The notes under the pieces are model-generated. The model was given only the letters and a program-made list of their open reading frames with translations. It searched no databases and was not told the DNA's origin. A stretch of DNA of 13,270 bases from an uncultured Erysipelotrichaceae bacterium. GTDB taxonomy: Bacteria; Bacillota_I; Bacilli_A; RFN20; CAG-826. The position numbers and the translations under genes were made by a program. This document shows positions 6,755 through 12,835 of this stretch, piece after piece (position 1 is the stretch's first letter; each line of letters opens with the position of its first letter). The stretch covers positions 1 to 13,270 of the forward strand of contig ONWJ01000247.1 of the NCBI GenBank assembly GCA_900321535.1, read 5' to 3'.

Positions 6755-7660
6755 ATGGCTTTAAAAAATTCGCAGTTCGATTTTTGCAAAAAAATTGGCC
6801 TCATGAAAGAGAACATCTCTCGTCAAGATGCGCTCAATCTCATCAAGGCTTCTTTCGCCAATAACGGTGATTGTGATCCTGAGTTCAAAGAGATTGCTGC
6901 GCAGTTGACGCTAGACGACTTCACCTACGCCGTCGCCCCAATCTATCACTATGACGTCGACCTTAAGTACGTTCTCAATCGCAAGACCTATACCGCCCAT
7001 ATCGCCGATCTTGGCTACTATCACGTCTATAAACAACTCGAGATCACCAACTATTACGGCGACGGCAATTACACTGTTGTGAATAACGTGGATGCGTTGA
7101 ATCTGATTCCTTATCACCAAGACTGCATCTTCACCCTGCAAGAGATGAAGAAAGCTTTAACCGACACCATCGATAAGAAGCTTCCAAACGGCTATTCCTC
7201 TTTCGAATCGGAAAGATGGGATGTGAACGCCCTCTTGGTTCCAGTCATTTACGCTTGGATCAATTTCAAAGGTCAGAAATACAATGTCGTAGCAAACCTG
7301 CACAACAAGAAGATCTACACTGCGAGCTATGCCCGCTGGGAAGCCCCTTATAAAGCAGCCAAGAAAGCCAAAGCATTGAGTTTGCTCACCGTTGGTCTCT
7401 CTTTGATCTTGCCAGTCCTTGGCATCATCCTTTCCGCCGTCAATCAAAAATGGATTGGCTTATTGCCAGCAATCATCGGCGGAGCCGTTGCCATTTTCGG
7501 ACTTATCAACATCAAAGGGAAGAGCACCACTGACATGGCGAAGCCTTTCAAGAAACAGCCGATGCCAAACGTCGCTGTCGGCATGATCAGAGGATTCGTA
7601 TTCGCAGGCATCGTTTTGATCTGCTTTATCTTCGTGCTTATCGCCCTTGCTGCCGCTTAA
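6755..7660 (+). CDS. Unrecognised membrane protein with cytoplasmic-like N-terminal region
   Basis: 301 residues; I do not recognise the family. Residues 1-200 are polar with no signal peptide, rich in Tyr and His (IYHYDVDLKYVLNRKTY, DLGYYHVYKQLEITNYYGDG), and look like a mixed helix and strand domain. Three hydrophobic helices follow at about 207-229, 233-252 and 277-299, the last reaching the C-terminus. A basic stretch (KAAKKAKA) precedes helix 1, and another (FKKQPMPN) separates helices 2 and 3. There are no CxxC zinc motifs and no catalytic signature. The ribosome site AAAGGA lies 5 bases before the ATG. It is a single-gene unit ending at a strong two-way terminator shared with tldE. The coding statistics are clean, so the gene is real although its function is unknown. 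Confidence 0.85.
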   Translation: MALKNSQFDFCKKIGLMKENISRQDALNLIKASFANNGDCDPEFKEIAAQLTLDDFTYAVAPIYHYDVDLKYVLNRKTYTAHIADLGYYHVYKQLEITNYYGDGNYTVVNNVDALNLIPYHQDCIFTLQEMKKALTDTIDKKLPNGYSSFESERWDVNALLVPVIYAWINFKGQKYNVVANLHNKKIYTASYARWEAPYKAAKKAKALSLLTVGLSLILPVLGIILSAVNQKWIGLLPAIIGGAVAIFGLINIKGKSTTDMAKPFKKQPMPNVAVGMIRGFVFAGIVLICFIFVLIALAAA

Positions 7661-7682
7661 TCGCAAGAAACATAGACACACA

Positions 7683-7717
7683 AAAAGCCGTATCGTTTGT
7701 AACGCGATACGGCTTTT
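7683..7717. terminator. Bidirectional terminator between the membrane protein and tldE
   Basis: AAAAGCCGTATCG (7683-7695) pairs perfectly with CGATACGGCTTTT (7705-7717) around a 9-base loop. With A-runs on the left and T-runs on the right, it can end transcription in both directions, serving the convergent genes that stop at 7660 and 7720. Confidence 0.93.
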
Positions 7718-7719
7718 GC

Positions 7720-9000
7720 TTAATGTACTTTTACGTCTGGGATATAGAGGTATTTCGGTCCCTGATAATGCTCATTCGTCATGATTTCATCAGCGAACCT
7801 CATGGATTTTAAGGCTGCGAGGTAATCCCCTTGGATGGAGAATCCGGTAACTGGGATTTCCTTTTCTCCATCGAAGTAATAGCCCAAGCGAACCTCGCCA
7901 CCGAAGAAGTTATTCTTCAAGTCAGCCTGCATGCCAGAGAAGCGAACACATCTTAGATATGGCGCTTTTTTTAGTTCCTGCGCGTTCATCGTGCCTTTTT
8001 CCACGACCATCACAGGAATTCTACCGGTAGGACGTTTTTCCTTTAGGTAATAGCCATATTGATAGCTGCCATGACGCGCTTTCACCACGCCGCGATCAAT
8101 CAAGCGGCATGGAGATAGAACGACCCCATCCTCGTCGAACGCTCTAGAGCCTAATGCGCCAGGAACATCCGGTTTCAGATCAAGGGTCAATTTATCACCC
8201 TCGCCATTTTGAAGATCTTGTCCGATTTCAAAGAGGTTCGATTGGGTATAGGCGGATGAATAACTCAAATCGCCGACAAACTCGTAGAAGAACAAATCAA
8301 TTCCTTCTTCTTCGTCGAGTACGACAGGAAGGCTGCCGTGGAATGGCATCGGCACTGCTTCCGCGCGATCTTTGCATAAGGTCAAAGCCTCTTCGATTTT
8401 GCGGGTGAGATCTTTGGCGTCGAAGCATTCAAACGAAAGCGGGATATAGACCTCGACTTCCTCACTGCCCTTCACATAATTCGGGATGGTTTCGATGCGG
8501 CATTCATAGCCCGTGCGATAGACTTTCACCCCATTGCTATTACGGATTTCAACGTCGTTGCGATAGAGGAAAATCTCAGTCGCGGACAAGGAGCCATTTT
8601 CAAGATGATTGCCCGCCATGATGGCTTCGCCGATATCGGCAATGATCTCGCTGAAGGGCCGATCTTTGAGGTTGCTAAAACTGTTTTTCTCTGCAAAAGC
8701 CTCCTCTTTTGGCAATTCAAAATAGGGATTCAAGGCAAAAGAAGCGGCGAAAATGTTGCTTTCGATAAGCTTTGCAATCTCTTCTTTTCCCATGTAGGGA
8801 GCGACGGCAAATTTAGATTCTCCGCGCATGCCGTCCTTATCGATATAGATGGTGACTTCGTAGTCTACGAGATCAGTGGCGCGGGTTGTCTCCACCGCTT
8901 TTCCGACATAGAAAAGCTCACAAGACTGTTTCTTGGTGGCAATGACTTTCCAAGCCGAAACGCCTTTGGATGCGTTCAGCAATTCATATAACGTTTCCAT
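7720..9000 (-). CDS. pmbA: TldE/PmbA, partner subunit of the TldD metalloprotease
   Basis: 426 residues from the ATG at 9000. The fold and order of conserved segments match the PmbA/TldE branch of the TldD/PmbA family (PF01523): RTGYECRIETIPNY in the middle, then GALGSRAFDEDGVV, a ligand-like loop with PTGRIPVMVVEKG, and the late FFGGEVRLGYYFDGEKEIPV. It lacks the HExxxH zinc motif, as expected for TldE. With TldD it should form a cytoplasmic heterodimer that degrades or trims unfolded peptides. A GTG at 9015 is in frame, but the ATG overlaps the tldD stop by one base (TAATG) and has AGGA nearby, which implies translational coupling. It ends at a two-way terminator. Confidence 0.9.
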   Translation of the reverse strand: METLYELLNASKGVSAWKVIATKKQSCELFYVGKAVETTRATDLVDYEVTIYIDKDGMRGESKFAVAPYMGKEEIAKLIESNIFAASFALNPYFELPKEEAFAEKNSFSNLKDRPFSEIIADIGEAIMAGNHLENGSLSATEIFLYRNDVEIRNSNGVKVYRTGYECRIETIPNYVKGSEEVEVYIPLSFECFDAKDLTRKIEEALTLCKDRAEAVPMPFHGSLPVVLDEEEGIDLFFYEFVGDLSYSSAYTQSNLFEIGQDLQNGEGDKLTLDLKPDVPGALGSRAFDEDGVVLSPCRLIDRGVVKARHGSYQYGYYLKEKRPTGRIPVMVVEKGTMNAQELKKAPYLRCVRFSGMQADLKNNFFGGEVRLGYYFDGEKEIPVTGFSIQGDYLAALKSMRFADEIMTNEHYQGPKYLYIPDVKVH

Positions 9001-10403
9001 TATCCTAATTTGCACCTCGCTTTCAGATATGGTCCTCCGTCAGAGACGGTGACCCACTCTTTATAGCCTTTGCCGCAGTGTCCGCTTCCAATGACCTCAA
9101 AGTCTTTGGAGACCATGGAGATGGATTGCAGCAAATCAGGCACATAGCCTGACATAACGACCGGGGCGACGATGCGGCCGGTCAACTTGCCATCTTTGAT
9201 TTCTCGTCCATAAGAGCAAACGCATTGGATGTTCCAGTTCTTTGGATCTTCCATGCCGTTATCGGTTTGGGAAAGAAGATAGCCATGCTTAACGGAAGCG
9301 ATCATCTCTTCCACCGTGGACGAGCCAGGCGAGAAGAAGGTGTTGGTCATACGGGTATAGGCTTTTCTACCACTAGATTCTCTTCTACCGTTGCCGGTTG
9401 GTTCGGTGCCAAGCTGCAACGCCGAGATAGCGTCGCTGATGCCGGTTTGAAGGATGCCGTCTTTGATGATGAGGGTATCATGAGCAAGCACCCCGTCATC
9501 ATCGAAGAAATATGAGGCGCAGGAATAGGTCGCGGCCGCTCCATCATGCATTTCAACAAGCGGAGATGCGACGCGCTTATGAACATATTCACGAGCTTTC
9601 GCACGATTTTTGACGAACATATCCATTTCCACGCCGTGCCCGAACGCTTCATGAGCGATAAGACCAGTGATGGATGGCTCGGTGATGATGTCATAAACGC
9701 CTGGCTCAATCGGTTCGGAAGAAAGAAGAGCAATCGCGATTTTGACCATTTCAGGAATCTTCTTTTCAGCAGAAGCGAAGATTTCTTCGGCGCTATTTCC
9801 GCCGGCGAAATCGCGGTTCATACGAACGATATCGCCTTCTCTAGCCACAGCAGCAACCATCACGCCTTGCCAAGTGTAGTTTTGAGTTAGGTCGCGGTTA
9901 GCAGAGAGGAACATCGAAGACGTTTCGTAATAGCTATAAATCGCAACCGCTTGAACGATGCGTTGATCCTGCTGATGAATCACGTCTTTTAATTTCGTGA
10001 GTTTCTCCAATGCTTCTTGGTCATTGGGGATAGGTCCGATGACCTCACGGGAAAACGATTTGGCGAGCGGCTCATCTTTCATGTTCTGAAGATGGACGTG
10101 CTGAGCCAAAATCCTTTCTGGGAATGTCGTTTTCTCGACGATATCTTTTTCTAAACGGTCCAAGGATTCCTCGGTGATGTCAGAGAAAGAATATTCGGCA
10201 TAGGTTTTACCGTTATAAAGGCGAACGACGAATCCGCATTGCCGTTCCATGGTATCGGAGATGCCGACATTGAATGTGGTAACACGGTATTGCTTCCCAG
10301 TCACATGCTTGCCTAACAAAGAGACGTAAGGGTATTTCTTGCTTAAACGATCTACCAAACGTTTGCAAACGTCATGACGGGAGGCGAGATATTCTGAAAA
10401 CAT
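9000..10403 (-). CDS. tldD: TldD zinc metalloprotease
   Basis: 467 residues, the usual TldD length. The catalytic HExxxH is present as HEAFGH (251-256), within GLIAHEAFGHGVEMDMF. Also conserved are EPTGNGRRESS (334-344) and the C-terminal GHCGKGYKEWVTVSDGGP (441-458), whose Cys443 is the likely third zinc ligand by comparison with Escherichia coli TldD. It pairs with TldE from the next gene; in known cases the pair cuts the leader of modified peptides such as microcin B17 and degrades the antitoxin CcdA. No candidate precursor peptide is seen nearby. A strong ribosome site (GGAGGT) lies 7 bases before the ATG, and a good promoter precedes it. Confidence 0.95.
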   Translation of the reverse strand: MFSEYLASRHDVCKRLVDRLSKKYPYVSLLGKHVTGKQYRVTTFNVGISDTMERQCGFVVRLYNGKTYAEYSFSDITEESLDRLEKDIVEKTTFPERILAQHVHLQNMKDEPLAKSFSREVIGPIPNDQEALEKLTKLKDVIHQQDQRIVQAVAIYSYYETSSMFLSANRDLTQNYTWQGVMVAAVAREGDIVRMNRDFAGGNSAEEIFASAEKKIPEMVKIAIALLSSEPIEPGVYDIITEPSITGLIAHEAFGHGVEMDMFVKNRAKAREYVHKRVASPLVEMHDGAAATYSCASYFFDDDGVLAHDTLIIKDGILQTGISDAISALQLGTEPTGNGRRESSGRKAYTRMTNTFFSPGSSTVEEMIASVKHGYLLSQTDNGMEDPKNWNIQCVCSYGREIKDGKLTGRIVAPVVMSGYVPDLLQSISMVSKDFEVIGSGHCGKGYKEWVTVSDGGPYLKARCKLG

Positions 10404-10423
10404 AATAAAAACCTCCGAGTGAG

Positions 10424-10451
10424 ACTATATGCTCCAACCAATTATTTTCAA
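10424..10451 (-). promoter_or_regulatory. Promoter of the tldD-tldE operon
   Basis: On the minus strand TTGAAA (10446-10451, 5 of 6) and TATAGT (10424-10429, 5 of 6) are separated by 16 bases. The predicted start near 10417 leaves only a very short leader before the GGAGGT ribosome site (10411-10416) and the ATG at 10403. Confidence 0.65.
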
Positions 10452-10493
10452 TAAACGATTGTTTGAGAAACGTTCTCTTCTTGGCTCTAATAC

Positions 10494-10523
10494 GAAAAAG
10501 GACTGGCGCAAGATGCCAATCCT
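10494..10523 (-). terminator. Terminator of the Big_2 lipoprotein gene
   Basis: Read on the minus strand, AGGATTGGC (10515-10523) pairs with GCCAGTCCT (10499-10507) with one U-G wobble and a 7-base loop, followed directly by a T-run (10494-10498). It lies about 40 bases after the lipoprotein stop and separates that gene from the tldD promoter. Confidence 0.85.
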
Positions 10524-10563
10524 ATCGTTTTAGATGGAATTGTTATCTAAGCCTGAACCTAGA

Positions 10564-11925
10564 TCAATTTCCGGATTTCGCTGCAAAACTCAAGTATTCG
10601 TAATCGGTGGCGTACAAATCGAGGTAGATATTAACAGACATATTTTCCTTGATGGATTTCTTATATGTCTGATTATACTTATCCTTTAATGTCGCGCCAC
10701 GATTGGTGAAAACAGTGATTTCATCATCTTCGACCAAGTCCACGTCAGGGATGAGATACTTGCCCGTTCCTAATGGAACTCCAGCATATTTCATGTTCCA
10801 ACCCCTAACCCACTTGCCACCGACGAGGCCGTTTAAACAATAATCAGGGTATTGAGAGGTGCTGACATAAACAATGCATGACGCGGTGAATTCTCCATCT
10901 ACTGTTTTGGCGGTGATGGTTGTGGTTCCTACTTTGCTACTGACGCTAGCGATAACTCTTCCAGCCGATGTTACCGTGGCGATGCTAGGATCGCTTGAAG
11001 TCCACCACACCTCTTTGTTGGAGGCATTGCTTGGATAAACCGTCGCGGTGAGGATGAATTCATTTCTCACCAGTAGATACTTGCCAGAATGGCTTAAGGA
11101 GACGCCGGTAACACGAACAACGCTTGATGTAGTAGCTGGCTCATCAACTCTAGCAATATAAATATGACCGTTGTCGGATTGGTTGTAATTGCAATAAATG
11201 TCGTAAACACCAGTCGTACGTACTTTGATGTTGTCATCCGTTGGGGCGGCAGTAACTAAACCAGATTTCGTCGATGTTTTAACCGCGGAATACCCATACC
11301 AAGTGTCGCCATACATGTGGATTTTGAAGATGTCATCCGCATGAAGCGTCACGCCCTGGATCATATATTCAGTGGTTGAATATGGATTGATCACCATCTG
11401 TTTATCAGTCCATTCGGTATCGCCATTGAATAAGCCATGCAAAACATAATTCGGAATGGTGACGTGCTCTTTGACTGTGACTTTGCATTGGGCGGACTTA
11501 TCGCCATCGACGGTTGTAACCGTAATGATTGTCTCGCCTACTCCTACCGGCGTAACGTTGCCATCAAAAACAGTCGCCACAGATCCATCGCTGCTGGACC
11601 ATGTGACATCCTTGTGTGAGGCGTCTTCCGGTAATACCGTAGCAACCAAAGAGAAAGACGAATCATCTTCCAACATTTCTAAAGAAGTCTTGTTCAAGCT
11701 GACCGACGATACTGGAACATAGGTCTCGGAATCGCTAAGTTCCTCGGTGGTATCTTCACTTTGGGTGACGTTTGATGACTGTTCTAGGGTTTGATTACTA
11801 GAACTAGCCTCACTAGGGATAGAGGAATTAACGGTGGTATTTGCGCCGCTGCTTGCGCTTGGGGTAGAGGTGGTGCAACCTACAAGAAACAACGGGGTCA
11901 AAAGGATGAAAGCAGTTAATTTCAT
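10564..11925 (-). CDS. Surface lipoprotein with duplicated Big_2 and beta-sandwich modules
   Basis: 453 residues. The signal sequence ends in lipobox LVGC with Cys17; a Ser/Thr-rich linker runs to about residue 70. Then come Big_2-type Ig domain 1 (about 72-152, with VSLNKTSLEML, TWSSSDGSVATV and GETIITVTTVDG), beta-rich module 1 (about 158-260, opening YVLHGLFNG..W), Big_2 domain 2 (about 270-355, with VSLSHSGKYLL, WWTSSDPSIATV and TTTITAKTVDG), and module 2 (about 359-447, opening YCLNGLVGGKW). The order Ig-beta-Ig-beta and the shared openings and endings point to an internal duplication. The beta modules resemble starch-binding or SusE/SusF-type carbohydrate modules in style, but this is inference. 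The protein is probably an adhesin or glycan binder. No Shine-Dalgarno precedes the start; TATAAT ends 6 bases upstream of the ATG. Confidence 0.88.
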   Translation of the reverse strand: MKLTAFILLTPLFLVGCTTSTPSASSGANTTVNSSIPSEASSSNQTLEQSSNVTQSEDTTEELSDSETYVPVSSVSLNKTSLEMLEDDSSFSLVATVLPEDASHKDVTWSSSDGSVATVFDGNVTPVGVGETIITVTTVDGDKSAQCKVTVKEHVTIPNYVLHGLFNGDTEWTDKQMVINPYSTTEYMIQGVTLHADDIFKIHMYGDTWYGYSAVKTSTKSGLVTAAPTDDNIKVRTTGVYDIYCNYNQSDNGHIYIARVDEPATTSSVVRVTGVSLSHSGKYLLVRNEFILTATVYPSNASNKEVWWTSSDPSIATVTSAGRVIASVSSKVGTTTITAKTVDGEFTASCIVYVSTSQYPDYCLNGLVGGKWVRGWNMKYAGVPLGTGKYLIPDVDLVEDDEITVFTNRGATLKDKYNQTYKKSIKENMSVNIYLDLYATDYEYLSFAAKSGN

Positions 11926-11931
11926 ATGTTA

Positions 11932-11937
11932 ATTATA
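11932..11937 (-). promoter_or_regulatory. Consensus -10 box 6 bases before the Big_2 lipoprotein ATG
   Basis: A perfect TATAAT ends exactly 6 bases before the ATG at 11925, with no ribosome site in between and only a poor -35 at 17 bases (ATGATT). It also falls in a CATAT/ATATG inverted repeat (11923-11939). The arrangement fits a leaderless transcript. Confidence 0.45.
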
Positions 11938-12002
11938 TGCTCGAATGACCAAAGAATCATAGAAGGCGCCGAACGAGTGATTCGTTTCCCGTTTTGAGCG
12001 AG

Positions 12003-12027
12003 AAAAAAGAACCAATCATCTTGGTTC
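12003..12027 (-). terminator. Terminator of the XRE regulator operon
   Basis: On the minus strand GAACCAA (12021-12027) and TTGGTTC (12009-12015) form a perfect 7-bp stem with a 5-base loop, followed by six T residues. It lies 23 bases after the regulator stop codon. Confidence 0.9.
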
Positions 12028-12049
12028 AATTTATGCCGCCTTTCTTTCT

Positions 12050-12256
12050 TTAGAAATAGAACAATTCTTCAAACTTTTTATCCAAAGCAACACATAAAAG
12101 TAATGCTAATTTGGCGGTTGGTTCATATTGGCCAGTCTCAATAGAGCTGATCGTGTTTCTGGAAACTCCGACGAGTTTGGCTAATTCGGCTTGAGATAAG
12201 CCCTTTTCTTTGCGCACGGCAGCGACGTTGTTCTTAATTCTCAATTCATCGTTCAT
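12050..12256 (-). CDS. Small XRE/Cro-CI family transcriptional regulator
   Basis: 68 residues, almost all a single HTH_3 domain (about 7-62). The helix-turn-helix signature is LSQAELAKLVGVSRNTISSI followed by ETGQYEPTAKLALLLCVALD and the C-terminal FEELFYF, typical of compact regulators without a ligand domain. The frame extends upstream to 12289, but I chose the ATG at 12256 because it overlaps the stop of the membrane-protein gene (ATGA) and has AGGGG about 11 bases upstream. The two genes are therefore translationally coupled. It probably binds the two matching palindromes in the operon promoter and represses its own operon. Confidence 0.93.
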   Translation of the reverse strand: MNDELRIKNNVAAVRKEKGLSQAELAKLVGVSRNTISSIETGQYEPTAKLALLLCVALDKKFEELFYF

Positions 12257-12585
12257 CTTGACATTACCCCTGCTAATTGAAGGATCCAAAGAACGAGGAA
12301 CGTAACAGTCCCAATTCCATAGACCAAGGCCACGATGAGCTCATGTCTTTTCCTTAACTTAATGAATTTGACCAAGAACGCGGTGAACGCCATCGCAAAC
12401 AAAGCCATATTTCCACCAAAATTGATGTGATGGAAGCGGATGCCTTCCACGATATCCCAAATAATAATGAGGGTTAGTCCAACGAAATAGGCAATATAGG
12501 CGCCTTTTCTTTGCGCGTCTAGATCCGCGATGTCTTTTCCTTTGTTCTCCACTTGCGCTTTCGCGAGGATTTCTTCTCTTTCCAT
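12253..12585 (-). CDS. Small three-helix membrane protein paired with XRE regulator (DUF6442-like)
   Basis: 110 residues. The N-terminal amphipathic MEREEILAKAQVENKGKD is followed by three predicted membrane helices (about 29-47, 58-75 and 83-105), with the basic loop KFIKLRKRHEL between helices 2 and 3. The opening ExEEILAKxxxEN and the late KYxKLKxKHEL pattern resemble the family I recall as DUF6442, whose members commonly sit just before a small XRE regulator; the family name is from memory. Its function is unknown, possibly sensing or modulating the partner regulator. Ribosome site AAAGGAG lies 8 bases before the ATG. It is the first gene of a two-gene operon with a strong, operator-flanked promoter. 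Confidence 0.88.
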   Translation of the reverse strand: MEREEILAKAQVENKGKDIADLDAQRKGAYIAYFVGLTLIIIWDIVEGIRFHHINFGGNMALFAMAFTAFLVKFIKLRKRHELIVALVYGIGTVTFLVLWILQLAGVMSR

Positions 12586-12599
12586 GTTGTTTTCTCCTT

Positions 12600-12617
12600 T
12601 GCCAAGTTAACTTGTCA
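12600..12617. promoter_or_regulatory. Operator 1 (start-site proximal) of the XRE operon
   Basis: TGCCAAGTTAACTTGTCA is an 18-bp palindrome with one mismatched pair (C3 against T16) and a perfect 12-bp core, CAAGTTAACTTG. It lies between the -10 and the ribosome site, covering the predicted start. Binding would block initiation or escape. Confidence 0.75.
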
Positions 12618-12622
12618 TGCAT

Positions 12623-12651
12623 ATCTTAGTTTTGCCAAGCATACTTGTCAA
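12623..12651 (-). promoter_or_regulatory. Promoter of the DUF6442-like/XRE operon
   Basis: On the minus strand a perfect -35 TTGACA (12646-12651), an ideal 17-base spacer and TAAGAT (12623-12628, 4 of 6) are visible. Predicted start near 12616, 31 bases before the ATG at 12585. Confidence 0.8.
12633..12650. promoter_or_regulatory. Operator 2 (-35 proximal) of the XRE operon
   Basis: TGCCAAGCATACTTGTCA repeats operator 1 in the same orientation with changes only in the central bases, keeping CAAG and CTTG half sites. It overlaps the -35 and the spacer. The two operators are offset by 33 bases, about three helical turns, so bound dimers would lie on nearly the same face of the DNA. Confidence 0.75.
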
Positions 12652-12730
12652 CACTGAATTGCAAAAATCTTAGATAACCAAATCCAGTTCGGATAGATTT
12701 CATATCTTCCTCTAAATAATAAATAAAAAA

Positions 12731-12766
12731 ATTCCGAAGCGTAAAAGCGCCTCGGAATCTTTTTTT
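12731..12766. terminator. Bidirectional terminator after the GC-rich gene
   Basis: ATTCCGA (12731-12737) pairs with TCGGAAT (12752-12758); inside, GCG pairs with CGC across one A-C mismatch with loop TAAAAG. It is flanked by a run of seven A on the left and seven T on the right (12760-12766), so it can act both ways. It probably ends transcription of the minus-strand gene whose stop is at 12836. Confidence 0.85.
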
Positions 12767-12835
12767 GATTTCGTTTTGGGGTAGCTGACGTACTACTCTG
12801 TTTTTTTACCGTGCCGCTCTCGGCGGGCTTTTGCT

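Noticed and set aside
6741..6764. Seven-codon upstream frame (ATG at 6741) overlapping the start of the 6755 gene
   Set aside because: It has no ribosome site of its own, and its first bases are simply the ribosome site of the real gene.
9546..9890. 114-codon plus-strand frame inside tldD
   Set aside because: Antisense to the conserved TldD core, with no ribosome site or domain.
12812..12830. GCCG-CTCT-CGGC hairpin near the GC-rich gene end
   Set aside because: Only four pairs, and on the minus strand it is followed by A-runs, not T-runs. The terminator at 12731-12766 is far better.
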